A stretch of 19,516 nt of DNA. Origin: Pseudomonadota bacterium (GTDB lineage: Bacteria; Pseudomonadota; Gammaproteobacteria; Burkholderiales; Burkholderiaceae_B). The notes under the pieces were generated by a model. It worked only from the letters and a program-made list of their open reading frames with translations. It made no database searches and was not told the origin of the DNA. The translations under genes and the position numbers were made by a program. Positions 13,954 through 19,516 of the stretch are shown one piece after another (position 1 is the first letter of the stretch; every line of letters starts with the position of its first letter). The stretch is from contig JAEYVD010000111.1 in NCBI GenBank assembly GCA_023432075.1, positions 1 to 19,516 of the forward strand, in the 5' to 3' direction.

Positions 13954-16062
13954 CTAATAGCGCATCTGGACACCGGCGTAGACGCCGCGGCCATTGCCCG
14001 GTTCAAACAGCGCGGAGTCCTGCGTCGCGCGGTCCGTCGTACTGGCGCTGGCGATGTACTTGCGGTTGGTAAGGTTCCGTCCTTCAAGATAGAAGCTGTA
14101 GCGCGCGTTTTCCCAGCCAATACGCGCGCCAAGTAGCGTGTAGGACGCGGTTTTCAACGTGTTGGCGTTGTCCACGAAGTACGCTTGAGGCACCCATTCG
14201 ACATTGGGGCCAACATAGAAGCCGGACGGGTGCTTGTAGAGCACCTCGGCCCGCAGGTAGTGACGCGGCACGCCAGGAATGCGGTTATCGCCCCAGGTCT
14301 TGTCGTTGTCGAAGCGGAAGTCGCTGAAGGTATAGGCCGCGTTCAGGACCAGGCCGTCGGTTTGCGCACCGTCTTCGAACAATCCATTCAGGAAGGTCCA
14401 GTTCATGCCCGCTTCCAGGCCTTGATGAATCGAGCGGTCAAGGTTGACGGTCTGCCCGCAGATGTCCCACGGGGTGCTTACGCACTGGAACTCGTCCTTG
14501 ATCCAGGCGCGATACAGGGACACGTCCCAGCCAATGTCACGCTTCTGGCCGCGCGTGCCGATCTCGAGCGTCGTGGCGCGCTGGGGCTTCAGGCGGTCCA
14601 GATCGTTGGCCGTCGAAAAGTTCATGTCGCCGAACGTGGGCGGTTCCGCGCTGCGCGACACGTTGGCATAGACCTGCGACTGCGAGTCGACCTGCCACAG
14701 CACGCCCAACTTGGGATTGAAGAAGTCATAGCTCTTTTCACCCGTGCGGATGGTCGGTTCGCCGCCGTTGTAGCGGTCGCGACGGTCGCGGTTGGCGTAC
14801 AGGTACTGCGCGCCGGCGATCAAGGACACCCCGGGGACGATGTCGAACGCGTTTTCGCCGTAGAGGGTCAGGTTGTCCGATCGGTCCCGCGTGCTGGAGA
14901 GCTTTTGGCCTTTTTTGCCGCCCGTGTTGACATAGTTGTTGGCATCCACAGTGCCCGCCGACCAGGTCATGCCCAACGTGAAACGGTTGTCATGCCCTGC
15001 GAGCTGGGAGTTGTTGGTGACGCGTGTGTAGGCGCCATAGTCGTCGTAGTCGTTGTCCAGGTATTGATAGATCGGATGCTTCAGGTGAGTTTGCGAGTAC
15101 CAGGCGCCAAATTCGTACTGAGTGTCGCCGCGCACAATGACGGTCCGGTTGGCTAGACGGGCGCCGTCCACATTGCGCTGCCAATCGTTTTCGACGTTCT
15201 GGGGCGCCGCTTTGCGCGGATCGTTCAGGGCTTGCTCGCGGGTCACGGCCCCAGGAATCTCCTGGCGCACGCGCATTGCAGACATGAAAAAGCGCGTTTC
15301 GGCCGTGTCTGAAAGCCGCCAGCCAATGCTGCCGTTCAGGCGCTGGGCATCGCCGCTGCTCTGCTCGCGATAACCATCCTGACGTTGCCAGGAGCCGGTG
15401 ATGAAGCCATCGAGGCGATCTTGCGCAAAGCCCGTGGCGGCCTGGGCGCGCCACCATCCAAAGCTGCCGGTGTCGACTCTGCCCTGGAAGGTGTTGGCGT
15501 CGCGTCCGGTGGGTGAGACGAAATTGATGGCCCCCCCCAGTGTGCTCGCGCCGAAGCGCAGCGCGTTCGCCCCTTTATAGACTTCGGTGTACCGGTAGGC
15601 CGTTGGGTCGATCCATTGAAAATCGCTGCTGCCGTCGGCATTGGTCAGCGGAACCCCATCTTGGTAGAGGTTGATCCCCCGCAGGTGGTAGTACCGAGAT
15701 AGTCCCGAGCCGCGGATCGACAGACGGGTGTCTGCGCCCCATTTTGGTTGCGCAAACACGCCAGGGGTGTAGTCCAGAATGTCCTTTATCGTCGACGCCT
15801 GGGTATCGCGCCACTGGGGGTCTCCCACGACCTCGACGCCACCCGGAATCTCCTGAATCTGTTCACGGGCCTGCGCGGTGGTGGGCACGGTGAGGCTCGG
15901 GTTTGGCTCTCCCTGCACTTGAATCGGGGCGAGCGTGGGCGTCTGAGACTGCGCCACCGCGCACAATGGCGCCAGCGCAGCCAAAACAGCGGCAAAACCG
16001 GCTTTCAGCTGTATGCCATCGGCGCTAATGCGAGGCGGCGGGGTATGGGTATGGCAGATCAC
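13954..16062 (-). CDS. TonB-dependent receptor, BfrG-like, predicted copper uptake
   Basis: A 702-residue outer-membrane receptor. Signal peptide ends near CAVAQ; a TonB-box-like LAPIQVQG follows. The plug contains IPGGVEVVGDPQWRDT, IKDILDYTPGVF, DTRLSIRGSGLSR and YKGANALRFGASTLGGAINF. The barrel ends in YAGVQMRY with terminal aromatic. Start is GTG 16062 with AGGAAAA before it. The first residues carry a HTHTPPP stretch ahead of the signal peptide core. Context is the key to function: a DUF2946 leader ORF upstream and PCuAC downstream, the same order as the copper-repressed bp2923-bfrG-bp2921 operon of B. pertussis. The plug codons include a run of eight G (15531-15538), a possible slippage site. 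Substrate copper or a copper chelate is inferred. Confidence 0.92.
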   Translation of the reverse strand: MICHTHTPPPRISADGIQLKAGFAAVLAALAPLCAVAQSQTPTLAPIQVQGEPNPSLTVPTTAQAREQIQEIPGGVEVVGDPQWRDTQASTIKDILDYTPGVFAQPKWGADTRLSIRGSGLSRYYHLRGINLYQDGVPLTNADGSSDFQWIDPTAYRYTEVYKGANALRFGASTLGGAINFVSPTGRDANTFQGRVDTGSFGWWRAQAATGFAQDRLDGFITGSWQRQDGYREQSSGDAQRLNGSIGWRLSDTAETRFFMSAMRVRQEIPGAVTREQALNDPRKAAPQNVENDWQRNVDGARLANRTVIVRGDTQYEFGAWYSQTHLKHPIYQYLDNDYDDYGAYTRVTNNSQLAGHDNRFTLGMTWSAGTVDANNYVNTGGKKGQKLSSTRDRSDNLTLYGENAFDIVPGVSLIAGAQYLYANRDRRDRYNGGEPTIRTGEKSYDFFNPKLGVLWQVDSQSQVYANVSRSAEPPTFGDMNFSTANDLDRLKPQRATTLEIGTRGQKRDIGWDVSLYRAWIKDEFQCVSTPWDICGQTVNLDRSIHQGLEAGMNWTFLNGLFEDGAQTDGLVLNAAYTFSDFRFDNDKTWGDNRIPGVPRHYLRAEVLYKHPSGFYVGPNVEWVPQAYFVDNANTLKTASYTLLGARIGWENARYSFYLEGRNLTNRKYIASASTTDRATQDSALFEPGNGRGVYAGVQMRY
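15531..15538 (-). repeat. G8 tract inside the TonB receptor plug codons
   Basis: Eight consecutive G on the minus strand span the codons for Leu175-Gly-Gly-Ala in the conserved LGGAINF motif. Loss or gain of one G would frameshift the receptor before its barrel. Synonymous Gly codons would have avoided the run. Confidence 0.9.
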
Positions 16063-16435
16063 GACTTTTCCTGGGTGTAGCTTGTTGTTCGCCAGATGTG
16101 GCGTTGGTTGTTGTTATGCGACCGAAACACATGCGCGTGTCAAAGCGATCGACGCCACATGGCTATCCAGCCCTGCGACGCGGCGGCCGAAGGCGGGTTG
16201 GAGAGTCTTGGCTTGTGCGGCAATGCCGTAGGCAGGCGAACTTCTCAGCCGCACGCCAGTTAGGCAACGCGGCGGGAAGATTGGCTACGTTGATGCAGGA
16301 GGGGGAAAGGCAGGCCCTATCAGGCGCGGATCAGCGCGGCTGAACCAGACACGAGCGGGAAGGCGTGGCGGCCAGAACCTCGGCATCGACGGGCACCATG
16401 GCATGCGCTGAAGCAGCGCGACGCACGGGCGGCGA
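16063..16435 (-). promoter_or_regulatory. Long leader between DUF2946 ORF and TonB receptor, with C-rich patch
   Basis: This 373-base gap has no convincing gene. On the minus strand the segment 16271-16314 contains 22 C and 5 G, reading through CCTTTCCCCCTCCTGC, a strong candidate for Rho loading. CruR control needs Rho termination between the uORF and the receptor gene, so position and composition fit. A 22-codon ORF inside the gap has no ribosome-binding site and is ignored. No Fur-like dyad is seen. Confidence 0.5.
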
Positions 16436-16876
16436 TCAGCCGAGAAAGGAGGGAGGCGCTCGGGATCCGAGAGGCGGACCTTGCGCGGGTAATGCAGGAA
16501 GCGCGCGGGAAACTTCGAACTGAACCGGCGGCGAGGCTTGTATCGGCAGCGCTACCGCCGGTGCGGACACGGGCGGGGCCGCCGCCACATGTGTCAGCAG
16601 ACCGAAGGGGCAATCCATTCCCGAGGCTGCGTTGTCGCCGTGATTTTTGGCGTCGGAGCTGTCGTCGGCGAGCGACACGGAGATCGTCGAGACCGTACCA
16701 GCCGCAGTACAGAACGTCAGTTCAATACGGCCCTTTTCGAGCGCGCTTGCGGCCGGCATATAGCCGGCCGGCACCAGGCCACGAACCGTGAATGCCAGCA
16801 ACAGCATCCACAGCACCACACGGGCGTGCCTGAAAGTCAGCGCGAAGGTTGAGCCCGACGGGGCGTTTGCGGCCAT
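16436..16876 (-). CDS. DUF2946 protein, CruR-like leader ORF (CPFG variant, RAPP)
   Basis: A 146-residue protein with a hydrophobic segment ARVVLWMLLLAFTVRGL, the family's VPAGYMPA, then LTFCTAAG (Cys56) and MDCPFGLL. The position of the second CXXC cysteine is Gly92 (Cys89-Pro-Phe-Gly). It ends GSRAPPSFLG, with RAPP encoded at 16451-16462. It precedes the BfrG-like receptor and PCuAC genes, exactly where CruR sits in B. pertussis, but without a full CXXC its copper response may be weak or use other ligands such as Cys56 or His95. No ribosome-binding site precedes the ATG, and a promoter-like sequence lies so close that the mRNA may be leaderless. It could belong to a natural DUF2946 subgroup without CXXC. 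Confidence 0.83.
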   Translation of the reverse strand: MAANAPSGSTFALTFRHARVVLWMLLLAFTVRGLVPAGYMPAASALEKGRIELTFCTAAGTVSTISVSLADDSSDAKNHGDNAASGMDCPFGLLTHVAAAPPVSAPAVALPIQASPPVQFEVSRALPALPAQGPPLGSRAPPSFLG

Positions 16877-16882
16877 GGCGGC

Positions 16883-16911
16883 ATTCTAAAGCATGTCGCT
16901 TGCAATCTGAA
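16883..16911 (-). promoter_or_regulatory. Candidate promoter of the DUF2946/TonB/PCuAC operon
   Basis: On the minus strand TTCAGA (16911-16906) and TAGAAT (16888-16883) are spaced by 17 bases: 4 of 6 and 5 of 6 matches to the sigma-70 consensus. Only six bases separate the -10 from ATG 16876, so transcription would begin at or next to the start codon. It would make this operon independent of the upstream DJ-1 gene. Confidence 0.45.
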
Positions 16912-16949
16912 TAGGCACCACTTCTCCGTCGGGCGTCACCTTTCAACGA

Positions 16950-17786
16950 TCAAGGCTTCGCTGGGGTACGCTTGGTCGCGTTCGCAAGCGCTTCGGCCTT
17001 CTTGGTGAACTCCGACGCCATATCGAGCATTGCGGCTTTGACAGCGGGTGGCGCGGTCTTCATGGAACCCGCATTGAATGGCGGGTCCGGGTCGTACTCG
17101 CTCATCAGTTGCGTGCACTCCGCGTAAGTTCGGTCCCGCAGCTCAGCGACCATGGCTAAGCCGAAGTCCAGGCCCGCCGTCACGCCGGCGCCGGTGATCC
17201 GATTGCGGTCCCGCACGACGCGGGCGTCCGTAGGGATTGCGCCGAACCCGGCGAGCGCGTCGCGGCAAGACCAGTGGGAGGTGGCCTTGTACCCGTCCAG
17301 CAGACCGGCGGCACCCAGCACCAGTGATCCAGAGCACACGCTGGTGATGTACTTCGCCCGAGCCCCGCGGTCGGCCATGAAAGCGAGCGTCTGCGGATCC
17401 GTGGCGGCCGTCAACGTGCCGTCCGTGCCGCCCGGCGCGAACAGGACGGTCACGTCGCGAGGGCAGGTATCAAACGTTGCCGAGGGCACGACGGTCAGGC
17501 CAGCGTCGCTCGTGACAGGTTCAAGTGTCTTGGAGACGATGTGGATGGTGGCGCCCATCAAAGCGCCGAACATGCAATGAGGGCCAACGAGATCCATCAC
17601 CGTCATGCCGGGATAGACCAGCATGGCGATCTGTTCGTCGCCCATCCATGGCACGTCGTCCATGCCCCAGGTCTGGTCCCCGTGCGTGGCGCCAGAAGAT
17701 GCAGTGGCCGCGCGGGCAGGCATCGCCGCGAGGAGGGGCGCGATCAGCGCGGAAAGGGCCAGGTTGCGGCGTTCTATGTCGATCAT
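16950..17786 (-). CDS. Exported DJ-1/PfpI-family protein, isonitrile hydratase-like
   Basis: A 278-residue protein. The N-terminus ERRNLALSALIAPLLAAMPARA is a signal peptide, with a twin arginine that may mean Tat export. The DJ-1 domain runs from about residue 50 to 245. It shares with Pseudomonas putida isonitrile hydratase (InhA) the DLVGPH block with Asp65, SVCSGSLVLGAAGLL with nucleophile Cys151, ATSHW, RVVRDRNRITGAGVTAGLDF and PPFNAGS. In InhA the corresponding Asp and Cys are needed to hydrate isonitriles to N-formamides. Known InhA is cytosolic and lacks the signal. The ribosome-binding site AGGAGAAA overlaps the receptor stop codon 10 bases upstream, so the two are one operon. Many DJ-1 relatives have other substrates; activity on isonitriles is a hypothesis from sequence and context. 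Confidence 0.85.
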   Translation of the reverse strand: MIDIERRNLALSALIAPLLAAMPARAATASSGATHGDQTWGMDDVPWMGDEQIAMLVYPGMTVMDLVGPHCMFGALMGATIHIVSKTLEPVTSDAGLTVVPSATFDTCPRDVTVLFAPGGTDGTLTAATDPQTLAFMADRGARAKYITSVCSGSLVLGAAGLLDGYKATSHWSCRDALAGFGAIPTDARVVRDRNRITGAGVTAGLDFGLAMVAELRDRTYAECTQLMSEYDPDPPFNAGSMKTAPPAVKAAMLDMASEFTKKAEALANATKRTPAKP

Positions 17787-17796
17787 GGCGTTTCTC

Positions 17797-19516
17797 CTAG
17801 AACCGGGCGGTCAGCGACAGGTATGCGGATCGGGGTTGCACAGGCATCACGACAGGCGAACTCAGGTATTGGTAGGTATCGAATACCTTGCGGTTCGTGA
17901 GGTTGAATGCGGACAGCGCGACCGTGTACGGGCCGAACTCATACGCAGCCTGCGCGTCCAGAAGCGCATACCCTGGTACGGACACGGTATTGGGTAGCGT
18001 CAGCTCGCGGGCGCTGACCGCCGTGACACCCAGCCCAAACGACAACCCTTTAGCCACGCCATCCAGCACGCGGTAGCGACCGGCAAGGCGGCCGCTGTGG
18101 CGCGGCACCCGCGGCAACCGCGATCCGACGTCGATAGAGGAATCGCGCGTCACTTCCGCCTGCGTGTAGGCATAGTTGGCCAGCAACGAGAAGGCCGGGG
18201 TCAGCTCCCAGACCAGGTCGGCTTCCAGTCCGCGCGCGCGTTGCTCGCCCGTCTGGATCGACATCCCGAAGTTTGCGGGATCCGGATCGGCCGTCGTGAC
18301 GTTGCGACGGGTCTGCTCGAAAAGGGCAACGGTGCCTGAGAGGCCGAGATCGCGCAGGGCGAGCTTTACCCCTGCCTCGTAGTTTCGGGACGTTTCCGGC
18401 TTTGGGGGCTCCAGGCCCATGAAGTTGAAGGCGCCTCGAAAGCCCGTCGCGTAGGCGGAATAGACCGAAACGCTGTCCGTGAGGTCGTACGTCAGACCCA
18501 GGCGGGTGGTCGCGCGGTGATAGGTTTCGCGCACGTCCTGCTCTTGCTGGCGCAGATTGAGCTGGTTAAGCCTGAGCGAGCCCAGGAAATGGAGCCGCCC
18601 GTAGGTGGCCTGATCCTGCAGGTAGACGGCCGTGGTCTCGTACCGGTTGGTTTGGCCGAACGCGATATCCGGCACCGCGCCGTAGTCCAGACCGTACGCC
18701 GGATTGGCAAGGTCCAACTCGCCAATGGGTTCGGCGTTGGACATTGCTGAGTAGAACCGGGTCAGGTCATAGCTGAACCCCGCCATGAGCGTGTGACGCC
18801 CGCCAAGCGCCTGATATGTGTTTGAGACGTTTGTATCGAATGTGGTTTCCCTAACCTGCGTGGGGATATACAGCTTGAAAATCGGGTAGACGGTGGGCGA
18901 CGCGGGATCGGGCGGCGAGAGTTCGGGATAGATAAAGCTCCCGTAGTCGCGAACGCGACTGTCCACATATTGGCCGCTGACGTTCAGCTTCGTGCCCCCA
19001 GCGAAGCGATGCGTGAAATCGAGCCCCGTTATCTGGTTTTCGATGGTCGTTCGGGGTTGGCCGATCGTTGCGCCCGGATAGGCGTTCCTGTCCAGGGCGC
19101 CCGCCAAGGCAGGTTCCGCCGGCAGGCCGGAATACTCGCGCAGACTGCGCTTGTCGTACTGGCCGCGCAACAGCAGCTCGCTCTGCGGAGAAATCTTGAA
19201 CAGTAGGCTAGGCTGAACCGACCATCGACGCCCCTCGACGTGGTCGATCCAGCTGCCGTTCTCCTGGTATTCGGCAGCGATGCGCGCGGCGACGCGATCA
19301 CTCAGCGGGACGTTCAGGTCGACATACGGGTTGGACGTCGAGTCGCTACCCACACGCATCCCGAGGGTGCCGCCAAACTCGAATTCTGGGCGCTTGGACA
19401 CGACGTTGATCAACCCGCCCAGCGGCGCGCCCAAGCCACCGCCGTACAGCGTGGACGTGGGGCCCTTGATCACTTCAATACGATCCACGCTGACCAGGCT
19501 GTTGGGATCGAAGGAG
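17797..19516 (-). CDS. TonB-dependent receptor, 5' end cut by window edge
   Basis: The frame is open to the right edge, so the GTG at 19488 is internal; the visible 572 residues begin in the plug at SFDPNSLVSVDRIEVIKGPT. Next come the plug end TLYGGGLGAPLGGLINVVSKRP and a full barrel ending LSLTARF with terminal Phe. Barrel hallmarks include NYEAGVKLALRDLGLSGT, LLANYAYTQAEVTRD and FNLTNRKVFDT. It belongs to the siderophore-receptor superfamily; with signal peptide and plug start missing, presence of an STN domain cannot be judged. The exported DJ-1/isonitrile-hydratase-like gene follows by 10 bases, suggesting that enzyme acts on, or releases metal from, the compound imported here. No DUF2946 ORF is visible for this receptor, but one could lie outside the window. 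Confidence 0.92.
   Translation of the reverse strand, partial: SFDPNSLVSVDRIEVIKGPTSTLYGGGLGAPLGGLINVVSKRPEFEFGGTLGMRVGSDSTSNPYVDLNVPLSDRVAARIAAEYQENGSWIDHVEGRRWSVQPSLLFKISPQSELLLRGQYDKRSLREYSGLPAEPALAGALDRNAYPGATIGQPRTTIENQITGLDFTHRFAGGTKLNVSGQYVDSRVRDYGSFIYPELSPPDPASPTVYPIFKLYIPTQVRETTFDTNVSNTYQALGGRHTLMAGFSYDLTRFYSAMSNAEPIGELDLANPAYGLDYGAVPDIAFGQTNRYETTAVYLQDQATYGRLHFLGSLRLNQLNLRQQEQDVRETYHRATTRLGLTYDLTDSVSVYSAYATGFRGAFNFMGLEPPKPETSRNYEAGVKLALRDLGLSGTVALFEQTRRNVTTADPDPANFGMSIQTGEQRARGLEADLVWELTPAFSLLANYAYTQAEVTRDSSIDVGSRLPRVPRHSGRLAGRYRVLDGVAKGLSFGLGVTAVSARELTLPNTVSVPGYALLDAQAAYEFGPYTVALSAFNLTNRKVFDTYQYLSSPVVMPVQPRSAYLSLTARF

Noticed and set aside
14185..15156. 323-codon plus-strand ORF inside the BfrG-like receptor region
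   Set aside because: Val/Ala/Gly/Arg-rich antisense frame opposite well-matched TonB receptor sequence.
1..19516. CRISPR arrays, insertion sequences, tRNA or rRNA genes, attachment sites
   Set aside because: No regularly spaced repeats, transposase or integrase ORFs, or RNA gene signatures were found.

Overview
The window is high-GC DNA with the gene content of a beta-proteobacterium, most likely Alcaligenaceae (Bordetella/Achromobacter group). Pointers are a Bug-family (TctC-type) binding protein, a membrane PQQ glucose dehydrogenase next to ribA, and TonB receptor/PCuAC/DUF2946 gene sets like the bfrG operon of Bordetella pertussis. This assignment is inference from gene content; no rRNA or tRNA is present to confirm it.

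Layout. Bases 1-4601 (plus strand) look like ordinary chromosome: the 3' end of ribA, a complete membrane-bound glucose dehydrogenase with a clear terminator, a doubtful small reverse ORF, and a Bug-family periplasmic binding protein. Bases 4602-5150 hold hairpins, a C9 tract and one weak small-lipoprotein candidate. From 5151 to the right edge almost every gene points to copper or metal-complex traffic across the envelope. Minus strand 9684-5151: a DUF2946 leader ORF, a TonB siderophore-type receptor and a YddA-like ABC transporter. Plus strand 9932-11644: a copper-uptake-associated protein, CopC and CopD. Minus strand 12457-11687: an FNR-type [4Fe-4S] regulator. Minus strand 16876-12572: a DUF2946 leader ORF, a BfrG-like TonB receptor, a PCuAC copper chaperone, a second DUF2946 ORF and two tiny overlapping membrane-protein genes. 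Minus strand 19516-16950: a third TonB receptor (cut by the edge) and an exported DJ-1/PfpI protein resembling isonitrile hydratase.

How it works together. DUF2946 proteins of the CruR type are known in B. pertussis as copper-sensing upstream ORFs. The nascent peptide stalls the ribosome at a C-terminal RAPP motif. Copper sensed through a CXXC motif relieves the stall and lets Rho terminate before the downstream copper-import genes. All three DUF2946 ORFs here end in RAPP just before the stop codon. Two carry CXXC (CHFC, CGFC); the third has CPFG. The region therefore looks like a copper-acquisition island with three copper-responsive leader ORFs over different cargos. An isonitrile-hydratase-like exported enzyme beside a receptor suggests, as a hypothesis, uptake and dismantling of isonitrile-type copper chelators (chalkophores).
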